Shown in pieces: positions 18,721 to 27,134 of a DNA stretch of 64,000 nucleotides. Source of the DNA: Streptomyces umbrinus (GTDB lineage: Bacteria; Actinomycetota; Actinomycetes; Streptomycetales; Streptomycetaceae). The translations under genes were made by a program, and so were the position numbers. The notes under the pieces were generated by a model that saw only the letters and a list, made by a program, of their open reading frames with translations, did no database searches and had not been told where the DNA came from. Every line of letters begins with the position of its first letter. Position 1 is the stretch's first letter. The stretch spans positions 9,833,501 through 9,897,500 of the forward strand of contig NZ_JAUSZI010000002.1 of the NCBI RefSeq assembly GCF_030817415.1, written 5' to 3'.

Positions 18721-19691
18721 GCGGCGTCCTCACCGGCGTCGATACGCGCGCTGGGAGTGATCAAGTGTGGAATGTCCGGAACACCGAGGTAGGCGATCAG
18801 TAGTTCTTCGAGATGCGGCCGGTGCTGGATCCACTTGCCTGCCACCGGCCCCTCCGGCCGGACCAAGGCGGTGACATGCCCTCCGGAGCGATCACACGAG
18901 ACAACGGTGTGCGGGAGAAGTTCGGCTGACGGATTCTGCCCTTGACCATGGCCCGACAGCACGGTGTGAGCGGCGAGCAGGGCGTCGATCTCTCCGGCGA
19001 GCCGCACACGGCCGCCGGTGATGGTGACGAGGTAGTCGCACACGGTGTCCATCTCGGAGACCATGTGTGTCGACATCAGGACGGTGGTGCCGTGTTCGGC
19101 CACCTCGCTCATCAGAAGGGCGGTGATCTCGTGACGCACACGCGGGTCCAGGTCCGACATCGGTTCGTCCAGCAGCAGCAGCCGGGGACGTTTGCCGAGA
19201 GCGAGAGCGAGTGCCACGCGTGTGCGCTGCCCGCCGGAGAGATGTCCGACTTTCGCGCGCAGCGGTATGTCGCCCTGGCGCACGAGCTGCTCGGCGGTGC
19301 CCTGATCCCATCCGGGGTTCATTTCGCGGCCGACGCGCAGCATCTCCCCGACGGTGAAGCCCGGATAGAGAGGCTTGCTCTGTCCGACGAACGCCACGCG
19401 GTTGCGCCTGGCCGGTGACTTGTGGGAATCCCCGAACACACTGAGAGTGCCACAGGTCGGCTCCAGGACATCGGCCGCCAGTGACAGCAAGGTCGTCTTG
19501 CCCGCACCGTTGGGACCCACCAGGGCGCAGATACGCCCGGCAGGGAGGCGGAAGTCGCAGTCGCGCAGTGCCCAGGACCGGCCGAATCGCCGGCCCACCC
19601 CCCGAGCCTCCAGGGCCGGGGGGTCGGGTTCCTGCACGGCGTAGTGGGTGGCCTGACCGGCTGGGGAACCGTCGGGCAGGGAATGGTTCAT
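18717..19691 (-). CDS. ABC transporter ATP-binding protein
   Basis: A 324-aa ATPase: Walker A GPNGAGKTTLLSLA, Q-loop VAFVGQSKPLYPGF, signature LSGGQRTRVALALAL, Walker B LLLLDEPMSDLD and H-loop VLMSTHMVSEMD. About 80 residues follow the nucleotide-binding domain, with variable C-terminal sequence as in CcmA/DrrA-like exporters. The start overlaps the GntR stop (ATGA at 19688-19691) and its stop overlaps the permease start, making a tight three-gene operon. Energises the permease at 17659. Confidence 0.92.
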   Translation of the reverse strand: MNHSLPDGSPAGQATHYAVQEPDPPALEARGVGRRFGRSWALRDCDFRLPAGRICALVGPNGAGKTTLLSLAADVLEPTCGTLSVFGDSHKSPARRNRVAFVGQSKPLYPGFTVGEMLRVGREMNPGWDQGTAEQLVRQGDIPLRAKVGHLSGGQRTRVALALALGKRPRLLLLDEPMSDLDPRVRHEITALLMSEVAEHGTTVLMSTHMVSEMDTVCDYLVTITGGRVRLAGEIDALLAAHTVLSGHGQGQNPSAELLPHTVVSCDRSGGHVTALVRPEGPVAGKWIQHRPHLEELLIAYLGVPDIPHLITPSARIDAGEDAA

Positions 19692-20140
19692 TCTGTTTCC
19701 TCCATGCTGTTCTGCTGCATCGCGTTCGTGTCTGGCGGGATCGGCCGGGAGACCTCCCGGGGAAGTGCGTCGTACTCCTCAATGAGATCCGTGAACAGCG
19801 CGGTCACGTCGTCTCGATCGACTCCGGCCGCGCGGGCCTGCTGCAGCCACTGCAGCAGGCCCGCGCGCAGAGTTGAGTCGCCGACCGTCTCGGGTCGCGA
19901 GAGTGAGCGGACCACGAAGGTGCCGGCACCCCGTCGCGACTCGACCAGCCCTTCGTGCTCCAGCTCCCGGTATGCCTTGTGCACGGTGTTGGGGTTGATC
20001 GCTGTCATCCCGACCACCTGTCGAGCCGTTGGCAGGCGATCGCCCGGGGCAAGCAGGCCCAACCGCATTGCCTGCTTGGTCTGCTGGACGATCTGCATGT
20101 ACGCGGTCATGCCGCTGCGTCGATCGATGCGGTATCGCAC
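19688..20140 (-). CDS. GntR-family regulator, YtrA subfamily
   Basis: This 150-aa repressor has a winged helix (AYMQIVQQTKQAMRLGLLAP, GDRLPTARQVVGMTAINPNT, EGLVESRRGAGTFV) and only a short C-terminal helical tail, the hallmark of YtrA-type GntR proteins. These typically repress their own ABC-transporter operon, as the layout here shows. GTG start at 20140. The palindromic operator begins 12 bp upstream and there is no evident ribosome site, so the transcript may be leaderless. Confidence 0.92.
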   Translation of the reverse strand: MRYRIDRRSGMTAYMQIVQQTKQAMRLGLLAPGDRLPTARQVVGMTAINPNTVHKAYRELEHEGLVESRRGAGTFVVRSLSRPETVGDSTLRAGLLQWLQQARAAGVDRDDVTALFTDLIEEYDALPREVSRPIPPDTNAMQQNSMEETE

Positions 20141-20151
20141 CGGTGAACCAG

Positions 20152-20177
20152 CTTTCTACTAGTCAACTAGTAGAAAG
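20152..20177. promoter_or_regulatory. YtrA-type operator palindrome
   Basis: Arms 20152-20163 and 20166-20177 are perfect 12-bp inverted repeats around CA, with the core TACTAGT/ACTAGTA. The position directly before the GntR start codon and the CTAGT half-sites fit the operators known for YtrA regulators; autorepression of the operon is the expected outcome. Confidence 0.82.
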
Positions 20178-20311
20178 AGAGTGGTGGTTGATCCAATCGG
20201 ATGTCAAGTCGCCACCGGCGCCCGCGCACAGCCACACGTCGTTTCCGCGGACGGTCACCACGGCGGGAGCGACTGCTGCCCACTGCACCCACCGTTGGTC
20301 GACCGGCCGGG

Positions 20312-21144
20312 TTATGGGGTCTGCTGACCTCGAAGGACACCATGAGCGCGGAGGAAGGTGAGTACTGCAGTGTTGAACTCCGCGGGCCGCTCGACGTGCG
20401 CGAGGTGTCCGGTGTCCTCCAGGATTGTCAACTCGGCTACGGGCACACGCTCGTGCTGGAGTGCGGCCCATCGCGGACCGCAGATGAGGACCCTGACGGC
20501 CCGCCAGTACGAGGGTGGGCGTGGCGATGCCGGACAATTGATCCCGAACGTCGAAGGGCCGCTCCTCCCCTCGGGTGGGAGCCGTGTACATCCGAAGCGA
20601 CTCCCGAGCGGGCGCGAACTCCTTCTCTCGTCCCCAGTAGTTGAACAGATAGGCCGGCATTGTCGTCTGCAACACGGCGGTGGCGCCGGCGTCGGTCAGC
20701 AGGTCGAGACGAGTGGTGAGGGCGGCGACGTAACCCGCCACCTCCGGATGGTCGTCGACATGGTCCTTCACGAACCTTTCCATGAGAGTGACCGAGCAGG
20801 GTGACCTGTGGCACGTCCAGGTGCTCAATCACACTGTGCAGGAAGTGCGTGTATGTCGCCACGGTGTAATCGCGGGGATCGGGAAGCCGACCTGAGTCGC
20901 CCCTACCGACTGGCTCGACATAGACCATGGTCAGGGAGCATTCGAGGCCGGGCATGCGCAGGTAGTCCCAGCCGATGCCCGGTCCGCCCGAGTGAGTGAG
21001 GCACACCGGGCCTGAGCCGGCGACGTGATACCGCATGGGAGCGAGCCCGTGAGGGACGGCGATCGTGTGAGTGCCGGGAGACAGAGGCGAGGACGGATCA
21101 TCTGTCGTCGAGGGGAAAGCCCCCGACTGATACGAGTGCTTCAC
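20312..21144 (-). pseudogene. Proline-iminopeptidase-like alpha/beta hydrolase, broken
   Basis: The 5' part reads HVAGSGPVCLTHSGGPGIGW and continues to the nucleophile elbow LLGHSHG, where about 35 residues (the start of the cap region) are missing. A second frame carries ERFVKDHVDDHPEVAGYVAA through RDQLSGIATPTLVLAGRQ. After another slip a third frame gives LTILEDTGHLAHVERPAEF with the catalytic His and a TAA at 20314-20312. All pieces are collinear with one hydrolase. The deletion and at least one frameshift make it inactive. Confidence 0.8.
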
Positions 21145-21208
21145 ACCTTCCGATGATCCGCCACGGCAGGTGCATCCTCAAGGAGGGCCACAACGAGTGA
21201 TGGCACTG

Positions 21209-21439
21209 TTATGTGAGCCGACAGAGGCGGACGGTCGAGCGTCCTGCCGGCTCAGGCGGCCGCTGAGGGCCCTCGGAGGAAACCATGAGGTGCTGCATCA
21301 GTTGCCCCGGCGTCAATACATTCCCGAGAGCCGCCCGGCGCAGTGTCTGCAGCAGGTCGAAGTCGCCGACGTCAGTGATGGTCCGGCCGGGCTGACGGCG
21401 CAGGCGGTCCTCGAAGAGTTCCTGTCCGAACATTGGCAC
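21209..21439 (-). other. Short ORF, possible regulator remnant
   Basis: A 76-codon frame with natural composition (GQELFEDRLRR, ITDVGDFDLLQTLRRAALGN). The last part vaguely resembles the effector-domain C-terminus of LysR-type regulators, but no DNA-binding domain precedes it and no ribosome site is convincing. The rest of the 21145-21668 gap shows only the hairpin at 21589. Confidence 0.25.
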
Positions 21440-21588
21440 GGTGGCGGGCCTGGAGGACCATTATCGGCGCCACAACATGTGAAAGGTGCTGTAGGGTAAA
21501 CACAGTGTTCCGGGCGCGCCGGGTTGGACATCCCACGCGAGGCGCCGGGAACACCACCCGCTGCTCAGAGTCTGGTGGGTGCGGTGTG

Positions 21589-21629
21589 CCCCGGACGCCC
21601 ATCGATCCCCCGTGAGCCGGCGTCCGGGG
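21589..21629 (-). terminator. 11-bp GC-rich hairpin terminator
   Basis: CCCCGGACGCC (21589-21599) pairs with GGCGTCCGGGG (21619-21629). It lies 40 bp after the stop of the wHTH gene that ends at 21669. Confidence 0.6.
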
Positions 21630-21668
21630 TCACTTGTCGTTTGCCGACGGGGGCCTTCAGGGCCGGAG

Positions 21669-22232
21669 TCACGAGGCGCGGTAGAGACCTCGACCGGTGC
21701 GCCGGATACGAGAGGCGCCGACGAGACGGTCGAGCGTGCTGCGAATGGCGTTGATGCTGCCACTGTCGGTAGCACGGCCCAACGCCACCGCTACGTCGCG
21801 GGCGCGCACATCCGCGTCGCCGACCTGTGCGAAGTAGTCCAGGATCTGTTCGGTCAGCCAGCCGTACGTTCGCTCCGGGGTGACCTTCGGACGGGGTGTG
21901 CGCCGCACCGGTTCCTTCTCGCCTCCGGTTCCCTGTGCGACTCGCGCGACGGCGGCCGAGGCAGCCGGGAGCGGGTCCGCCTCGGCCTTCGTCGGCCTTG
22001 CGGCACGGTGCCGACCTGTGTCAACGGCGTCCGCGGCGGCTTTGCCTTCCGTTGGGGGTGCCATCATGGCCTCAAGGGCTCCCAGCGCCCGTTGAACGGT
22101 GTCGAGATGAGCGACGACAGCAGCGAGCTCCCTCTCCAGCGCCTGCTTTTGCAGCTGCAGACGGCTGAGGTCCTCTTGGAGGCTCTCAGTCGTGACCTCG
22201 ATTTTGTGCGCCGCGCGAGTTGCCGGAACCAT
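21669..22232 (-). CDS. Coiled-coil plus winged-helix protein, paralogue A
   Basis: A 187-aa protein in two parts. Residues 10-58 form a strongly predicted coiled coil (LQEDLSRLQLQKQALERELA then VVAHLDTVQRALGALEAM). A Pro/Ala/charged linker leads to a C-terminal winged-helix-like domain of about 65 residues (YGWLTEQILDYFAQVGDADV, ARDVAVALGR, INAIRSTLDRLVGASRI). It is about 60-70 percent identical over the structured parts to the protein at 25926, with the same ribosome site GAGAGGAA. A likely DNA-binding dimer; the target is unknown. The pair brackets the sigma, hydrolase and NDH-2 block. Confidence 0.75.
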   Translation of the reverse strand: MVPATRAAHKIEVTTESLQEDLSRLQLQKQALERELAAVVAHLDTVQRALGALEAMMAPPTEGKAAADAVDTGRHRAARPTKAEADPLPAASAAVARVAQGTGGEKEPVRRTPRPKVTPERTYGWLTEQILDYFAQVGDADVRARDVAVALGRATDSGSINAIRSTLDRLVGASRIRRTGRGLYRAS

Positions 22233-22508
22233 CTTTTCCTCTCATCCTCAACCCGTCGTGCCTCGCCCCCGCCCAGCTCACCTGGAGGTGTCGATCGACC
22301 CGGACGCCGGGATGGGTGGTTCGGAGCATCACATGTAACATCGTCATAGAGGGGATCCCGTTGTCACCGCGGTGAAGACACAGTGACGAATCAGTGGAAG
22401 CCTGTCAGTCAATTGTTGCCACTGACACGCGCAAAGCGCAACGGTCGGCGCACTCTTCAGCCAGAGAGGTGTGACAGCCGCCGTCAGTCGCACTGTCCGG
22501 GAACCCTC

Positions 22509-23408
22509 TCAGTCGCCCCGTGGTCCGTGTCCGTGGGAAGGAAGGTGGTGGCGGTTCCAGCTGCGTAGCTTGTCAGGATTCATGACGGCCCAGACGTGGG
22601 TGACGTGATGGCCCGCGATATCGAAGCTGATGACGGCGGCGACCTGGTCGTTGTGGCGGACGACGATTGCGGTGCGGCCGTTGGCGGAATTGAGATGCAG
22701 GGTGGTGTGGGGGCGGGGGGCAAGGAGGGTGAGGAGGACACGGGTGACCTGCTCGCTGCCGTGAACCGGTCTGGTCAGGGCACGGATCTTGCCGCCGCCG
22801 TCGAAGAACGCGGTGGCGTGAGGAGACAGCAGGGACACCAGGTGCGCGGGGTCGGTCGTGACGCAGGCTTGCCGCACGGCGCGAACGATCTTGTCGTGTT
22901 CTCGCGGTGTCGTGGGATGCGCGCGGCTGGTGCGCAGGCTGCGGCGGGCACGGTCGGCGAGTTCGGCGCATTCGTGTGGTGTCCGGCCCACGATGTCGGC
23001 GACCGTCTGAGGCGGCATCGCGAAGACGTCGTTGAGGACGAACGCCGCCCGTTCGGTGGGGGAGAGGGCGTTCAGGGCGTTGAGCAGGACATCGCTGATC
23101 TCCTCCGTCAAGGCCGGGTCGAATTCCGTGCGGGCGTCCGGGCCCTTCCCTTCGGGGTTCGGGAGCGGGCGCTCGGGTACGGACAGGCGTGCCAGGCAGA
23201 TGGTGCCCGTGCTCTTGGTCAGCCAGATACGCGGCTCGGTGATCCCTGTGCGCTGCTTGTCCGTCAGCGTGTACCACCGTCTGTAGGTTTCGGTGACGGC
23301 GTCCTCGGCCGCGCGCCCGTTCCCCAGCATCCAGCGGGCCACGTTGAGCAGATGCTGTCGCTCGTCCAGCAGCTCCGCGATCGGTGCCGTGTCACCGGTC
23401 TGACCCAT
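22509..23408 (-). CDS. ECF41/SigJ-like sigma factor with SnoaL-type C-terminus
   Basis: A 299-aa protein. Sigma region 2 (HLLNVARWMLGNGRAAEDAV) is followed by region 4 (ALNALSPTERAAFVLNDVFA, PPQTVADIVGRTPHECAELA). The NTF2/SnoaL-like extension carries two ECF41 signatures, FFDGGGKIRA and VMNPDKLRSW. The WLPEP linker motif of the class is replaced by VPERPLP, so it is a divergent member. No anti-sigma gene is present, as usual for this class, where the extension regulates activity. A TGTCACA-N16-AGTC site lies upstream, pointing to autoregulation or control by a sister sigma. Confidence 0.88.
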   Translation of the reverse strand: MGQTGDTAPIAELLDERQHLLNVARWMLGNGRAAEDAVTETYRRWYTLTDKQRTGITEPRIWLTKSTGTICLARLSVPERPLPNPEGKGPDARTEFDPALTEEISDVLLNALNALSPTERAAFVLNDVFAMPPQTVADIVGRTPHECAELADRARRSLRTSRAHPTTPREHDKIVRAVRQACVTTDPAHLVSLLSPHATAFFDGGGKIRALTRPVHGSEQVTRVLLTLLAPRPHTTLHLNSANGRTAIVVRHNDQVAAVISFDIAGHHVTHVWAVMNPDKLRSWNRHHLPSHGHGPRGD

Positions 23409-23481
23409 GAGGCGTCCTTCCTCTCACCCGGCACCGCACCTCAGCCGTCGCAGTCGGATCGCAGCGCCCTACTGCAGTTCA

Positions 23482-23508
23482 GACTGTACAAGCACGGATC
23501 ATGTGACA
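23482..23508 (-). promoter_or_regulatory. ECF41-type promoter P1 (sigma gene 22509)
   Basis: Minus strand: TGTCACA at 23508-23502, 16-base spacer, AGTC at 23485-23482; start codon at 23408. Confidence 0.65.
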
Positions 23509-23626
23509 GTGGGTCATCGTCGAGTGCAGCCACAGGATACTGCGACACATCGAGGCAGTAACAGTGTGACAGCATGACATGTCACTTCATACAAGAGACG
23601 GCATCCACTCATGAAGGGGTTCACCC

Positions 23627-24361
23627 ATGCCCGCAATTCTCGTCCACGGCGTTCCTGACACCCAGCACGTATGGGACGGTGTGCGCCGACACCTGACCAG
23701 GTCGGACGTGGAAGCCTGGAACCTGCCCGGCTTCGGGGGCGAGCGACCGGCCGGCTTCGGTTCCACCATGGAGGAGTACGCGGACTGGCTCATCGAGCGA
23801 CTGGAGCGGGTCGGCGAGCCGGTGGACCTGGTCGGTCACGACTGGGGGTGCATTCTCACCCTCCGCGTGGCCTCCCTGCGCCCCGACCTCGTCCGTACCT
23901 GGGCGGGAGGCAACGGGCCGATCAGCGCGGAGTACGTCTGGCATCCGTTGGCCAAGATCTGGCAGGACCAGGTCCAGGGCGACCGCTACATGTCCGAACT
24001 GCGCGCGGAGCCGTTCGCGGACGAGGTGTCGGTCGGCTTCGACGTGCCGCTCCCGCTGGCCAGGGAGATGGCGAGCCGGGTGGACGACACGATGAAGGAT
24101 GCGGTCCTCAAGCTGTACCGGTCGGCGGTCACCATGGGCGCGGAGTGGGAGCCGGCGCTGGCCGACGTGACCGCCCCGTGCGTGGTCTTCTGGGGAGCGC
24201 AGGACCCCGCCTGCCAGATCGAGTTCGGGCGCAGGCTCGGTGACTCCCTGCGCGCTTCCGAAGTGATCGAGATGGACTGCAATCACTGGCCGCTGCTTCA
24301 GCGGCCCGCGGAGGTCGCCGAGATCCTGGAGAAGCACTGGAGCGCGCACTCCGGCGCCTGA
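23627..24361 (+). CDS. Alpha/beta hydrolase, dehalogenase/epoxide-hydrolase type
   Basis: This 244-aa enzyme has the oxyanion region LVHGVPDTQHVWD, the nucleophile elbow LVGHDWGCILTL (Asp nucleophile, as in haloalkane dehalogenases and epoxide hydrolases rather than a Ser), a cap region with Trp-rich AKIWQDQVQG, an acid in FWGAQDPACQ and the catalytic His in DCNHWPLLQRP. The Asp nucleophile favours an ester-intermediate mechanism; the substrate is unknown. AAGGGG precedes the ATG. A partial TGTCACT element lies 44 bp upstream but lacks a good -10. Confidence 0.85.
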   Translation: MPAILVHGVPDTQHVWDGVRRHLTRSDVEAWNLPGFGGERPAGFGSTMEEYADWLIERLERVGEPVDLVGHDWGCILTLRVASLRPDLVRTWAGGNGPISAEYVWHPLAKIWQDQVQGDRYMSELRAEPFADEVSVGFDVPLPLAREMASRVDDTMKDAVLKLYRSAVTMGAEWEPALADVTAPCVVFWGAQDPACQIEFGRRLGDSLRASEVIEMDCNHWPLLQRPAEVAEILEKHWSAHSGA

Positions 24362-24457
24362 CGAACACGACGGTCGGACCGGTCGGACCGATCGGACGGC
24401 ACCGGCGGACCGCGCACCCGACCGACGTGACGGTATCCAGCCCGAGCAGAACCAGAA

Positions 24458-24497
24458 GCGGCACCGGCGATCGCGTATGCGCCCGGGCCGGTGCCGC
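24458..24497 (+). terminator. 10-bp hairpin terminator
   Basis: GCGGCACCGG pairs with CCGGTGCCGC around a 20-base loop, between the hydrolase stop and the next promoter, whose -35 begins only 4 bp later. Confidence 0.5.
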
Positions 24498-24500
24498 ATC

Positions 24501-24527
24501 TGTCACACGGGGCGGCGACGACCGGTC
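24501..24527 (+). promoter_or_regulatory. ECF41-type promoter P2 (NDH-2)
   Basis: TGTCACA at 24501-24507, N16, GGTC at 24524-24527; GTG start at 24561, leader about 25 nt. Confidence 0.78.
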
Positions 24528-24560
24528 TAAGAGTCGAAGCCGAGGAGAACAGAGGACACC

Positions 24561-25892
24561 GTGCGTGAGATCTTGATCGTGGGCGGCGGCTACGCGGGTT
24601 TCTACACCGCGTGGGGTCTTGAGAAGGAGCTGCGACGCGGTGAGGCACGGGTCACCGTGGTCGACCCGCGTCCCTACATGACGTATCAGCCGTTCCTGCC
24701 CGAGGTGGTCGCGGGGTCGGTGGAGGCGCGTCATGCCGCGGTGTCGCTCCGGCGACATCTGCACCGGACCCGTCTGATCGCGGGTGCGGTGACGGAGATC
24801 CGCAACGCCGCGCACACCGTGACGATCCGGCCGCAGTCCGGGCCGGAGTTCGACCTGCACTACGACACGCTGGTGGTGACGGCGGGAGCCGTCACCCGCT
24901 CCTTCCCCATCCCGGGGCTGCGCGAGCAGGCGTACGGACTCAAACACGTCGAGGAGGCCGTGGCGATCCGCGACCGGCTGCTCACGTCGTTCGACCGTGC
25001 GGCGACGCTGCCGGACGGGCCGGAACGGTGCAGGCTGCTCACCGTCACCGTCGTCGGTGGCGGCTTCTCCGGGGTGGAGGGCTTCGGTGAACTGCTGGGC
25101 CTGGCGTCCGCGCTGCTCAAGCACTATCCGGAGATCAAGGCGGACGAACTCGCCTTCCACCTGGTCGAGGCGCGGGGCCGCATATTGCCCGAGGTCACCG
25201 ACCGGCCCGGTGAGTGGGTGGTGCGTTCCTTGGAGAAGCGGGGTGCACGCGTCCATCTGAACACTCAGCTCCTCTCTGCCGAGAACGGACGCGTCGTGCT
25301 GTCGGACGGAACGGAGTACGACTCGGGTCTGCTCGTGTGGACGGCGGGCAACGCCTCCAACCCGATCGTGCACAATCACACCGACCTCCCGGTCGACGAG
25401 CACGGCCTGTTGAAGGTGCGCGCGGATCTCCGGGTGGGCACGGAGACCGAGGTCGTGCCGGACGTCTGGGCGGCCGGTGACGACGCCTCGGTGCCCGATC
25501 TCGCCGTAGGCCGACCGGACGCCCGCACGGTGCCCAACGCCCAGCACGCGGTGCGTCAGGGCAAGCGCCTCGCCAAGAACATCCTGGCGTCCCTGCGTGG
25601 CCGGCCGACCAAGAACTACGAGCACCACAGCCTCGGAGTGGTGGCCACGCTCGGCCTGGGCCGTGGCATCTTCCAGTACCGACGCCTGGTCATCAAGGGT
25701 TTCCCGGCCTGGCTGATGCACCGCGGCTACCACGTCCTGGCCGTGCCGAGCTGGGAGCGCAAGGCGAGGGTGTTCGCCGTGTGGGCGACCGCCGCCCTTT
25801 TCGGCCGTGACATCGTCTCTCTCGCCTCGGTCCAGCACCCGAGGGACGCCTTCGTCTCCAGCGGTGAGCCTCGGCGGCAGGAGTCACGCTGA
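24561..25892 (+). CDS. Type II NADH dehydrogenase (NDH-2-like flavoprotein)
   Basis: A 443-aa two-dinucleotide-fold flavoenzyme. The FAD Rossmann motif ILIVGGGYAGFYTAWGL is at the start, the NAD(P)H motif TVVGGGFSGVEGFGEL at about 168, the FAD-contacting VPDVWAAGDDASVPDL at about 300, and QNA-like NAQHAVRQGKRLAKNI follows, as in NDH-2. The C-terminal WLMHRGYHVLAVPSWERK region is the amphipathic membrane anchor. It oxidises NADH and reduces quinone without pumping protons. It sits under an ECF41-type promoter; a cytochrome b and a fumarate-reductase-like flavoprotein in the same regulon suggest an auxiliary respiratory set. Confidence 0.88.
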   Translation: MREILIVGGGYAGFYTAWGLEKELRRGEARVTVVDPRPYMTYQPFLPEVVAGSVEARHAAVSLRRHLHRTRLIAGAVTEIRNAAHTVTIRPQSGPEFDLHYDTLVVTAGAVTRSFPIPGLREQAYGLKHVEEAVAIRDRLLTSFDRAATLPDGPERCRLLTVTVVGGGFSGVEGFGELLGLASALLKHYPEIKADELAFHLVEARGRILPEVTDRPGEWVVRSLEKRGARVHLNTQLLSAENGRVVLSDGTEYDSGLLVWTAGNASNPIVHNHTDLPVDEHGLLKVRADLRVGTETEVVPDVWAAGDDASVPDLAVGRPDARTVPNAQHAVRQGKRLAKNILASLRGRPTKNYEHHSLGVVATLGLGRGIFQYRRLVIKGFPAWLMHRGYHVLAVPSWERKARVFAVWATAALFGRDIVSLASVQHPRDAFVSSGEPRRQESR

Positions 25893-25925
25893 GCGCGTCC
25901 GCTGCCGGTAACTGCCGGGCGTTGC

Positions 25926-26477
25926 TCAGGGCTTGGCCGCGCGGTACAGACCGCGGCCGACCCGGCGGACGCGCGAGGAGCCGACGAGACGGTCGAGCGT
26001 GCTCCGGATGGCGTTGATGCTGCCACTGTCGGTGGCACGGCCGAGGGCGTCGGCCACATCCCGGGCCCGGACGTCGACATCGCCGGCTTGCGCGAAGTAG
26101 GCCAGGATCTGTTCGGTGAGTTTGCCGTACGTCCTCACACCGTCGGTGTCACTCTCGGCGCTGTCGGCCGTCGCCCGGCTCGCGTCACGCTCCTCGGCCG
26201 GGTCCGCGACCGGCGCGGGCGGCGTGGGCACCGATGCCACGGTCACCGGCGCCTCCGCATCCGCGGCCACGCGACGGTGTGCCGCGGACGACGCAGCGGC
26301 CCCCGGCATGAGGGCCTGAAGGGCGCCGAGGGCCCGCTGTACGGAGCCGAGGTGCGCGGTGACCGCCGCCAGTTCCCTCTCCAGCGCCTGCTTCTGCATC
26401 TCCAGGCGGGCCAGGTCCTCCTGGAGGCCCTCGGCGGTGATCTCGATGTTGCGGGCCGTGGGGGTCACGGAGACCAT
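25926..26477 (-). CDS. Coiled-coil plus winged-helix protein, paralogue B
   Basis: This 183-aa paralogue of the protein at 21669 has the coiled coil LQEDLARLEMQKQALERELA, an Ala/Pro linker, then YGKLTEQILAYFAQAGDVDV and SINAIRSTLDRLVGSSRVRR with a basic wing RRVGRGLYRA. The linker differs freely while both structured ends are conserved, which marks two functional domains. It is convergent with NDH-2 (33 bp between stops). Likely a DNA-binding protein of unknown target. Confidence 0.75.
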   Translation of the reverse strand: MVSVTPTARNIEITAEGLQEDLARLEMQKQALERELAAVTAHLGSVQRALGALQALMPGAAASSAAHRRVAADAEAPVTVASVPTPPAPVADPAEERDASRATADSAESDTDGVRTYGKLTEQILAYFAQAGDVDVRARDVADALGRATDSGSINAIRSTLDRLVGSSRVRRVGRGLYRAAKP

Positions 26478-26674
26478 GCGTTCCTCTCGTCCTCACCCCT
26501 TGTTCCGGCGGGGCCGCCCGATGTGCGGGCTCCGTCACCCGGCCCGGCATCGGAGGCATGATACCGGGCATCGATCGAGCGACCCCCGCCGACCGGAGAG
26601 CGCGGCCGGCGGGAGCGGTGGCGCGCGCACCGCGTCCACCGCGACGGTCCGCCGGTACCCGTCCGCGCTCTCCG

Positions 26675-27025
26675 TCAGGCACGGCCCGGCGTCGAATGAT
26701 CGAGGCGGGCGCCGCCTTCCCGGCCCGCGGGCGCCTCGTGGTCGGGGGACCCTGCCGCGGAGAGCTGCAGTCGCCGCAGCGTCTCGGAGACCGCGTGGAT
26801 ACGGGCGTCCACTGTTTCGATCGCCTCTCGGAGCAGGCTCAGCCGTCCTTCGAGCAGAGCGGCCTCCGCCGCCAGGGTCGCGGTGGCGGCAGCGGGATCG
26901 GACTGCCGGTCAGTGCTTTGGGGCATCTCCTCGTCCTTCCTCAGCTCGTGCCGCAAGCTCGTGAACAGGCTTTTCAGAAACAGTGATGGCTCGAACGCAT
27001 CGGATGACGTGTGTGTCCCTGCCAT
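26675..27025 (-). CDS. Small hypothetical coiled-coil protein
   Basis: A 116-aa soluble protein starting at the ATG at 27025, which has an excellent ribosome site (GGAGGAGG). Residues 50-85 form a helix with heptad spacing (LAAEAALLEGRLSLLREAIE, VDARIHAVSETLRRLQL). No family is recognised. It is preceded by a perfect ECF41-type promoter and lies next to an ECF41 sigma gene, so it is a likely regulon member. A binding partner of the wHTH coiled-coil proteins is possible, but only by position and shape. Confidence 0.65.
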   Translation of the reverse strand: MAGTHTSSDAFEPSLFLKSLFTSLRHELRKDEEMPQSTDRQSDPAAATATLAAEAALLEGRLSLLREAIETVDARIHAVSETLRRLQLSAAGSPDHEAPAGREGGARLDHSTPGRA

Positions 27026-27086
27026 GCTCCTCCTCCTTCGCTGCGGGACTCGGGCGGGCATCGCCGCAAGCCGTCGACACCGCATT

Positions 27087-27113
27087 GACCGAACAGTGAG
27101 GAGCGCTGTGACA
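27087..27113 (-). promoter_or_regulatory. ECF41-type promoter P3 (coiled-coil protein)
   Basis: Minus strand: TGTCACA at 27113-27107, N16, GGTC at 27090-27087; start codon 27025. Confidence 0.78.
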
Positions 27114-27134
27114 ACCGGCGTACGGCCCGCCGCG

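Noticed and set aside
22469..22475. TGTCACA on the minus strand upstream of the wHTH gene
   Set aside because: No GTC after 16 bases (GTGC instead), and 240 bp from the start codon.
23576..23605. Partial ECF41-like promoter (TGTCACT) before the hydrolase at 23627
   Set aside because: Spacing of 15 and CATC instead of GGTC; two other TGTCACA strings nearby also lack a -10.
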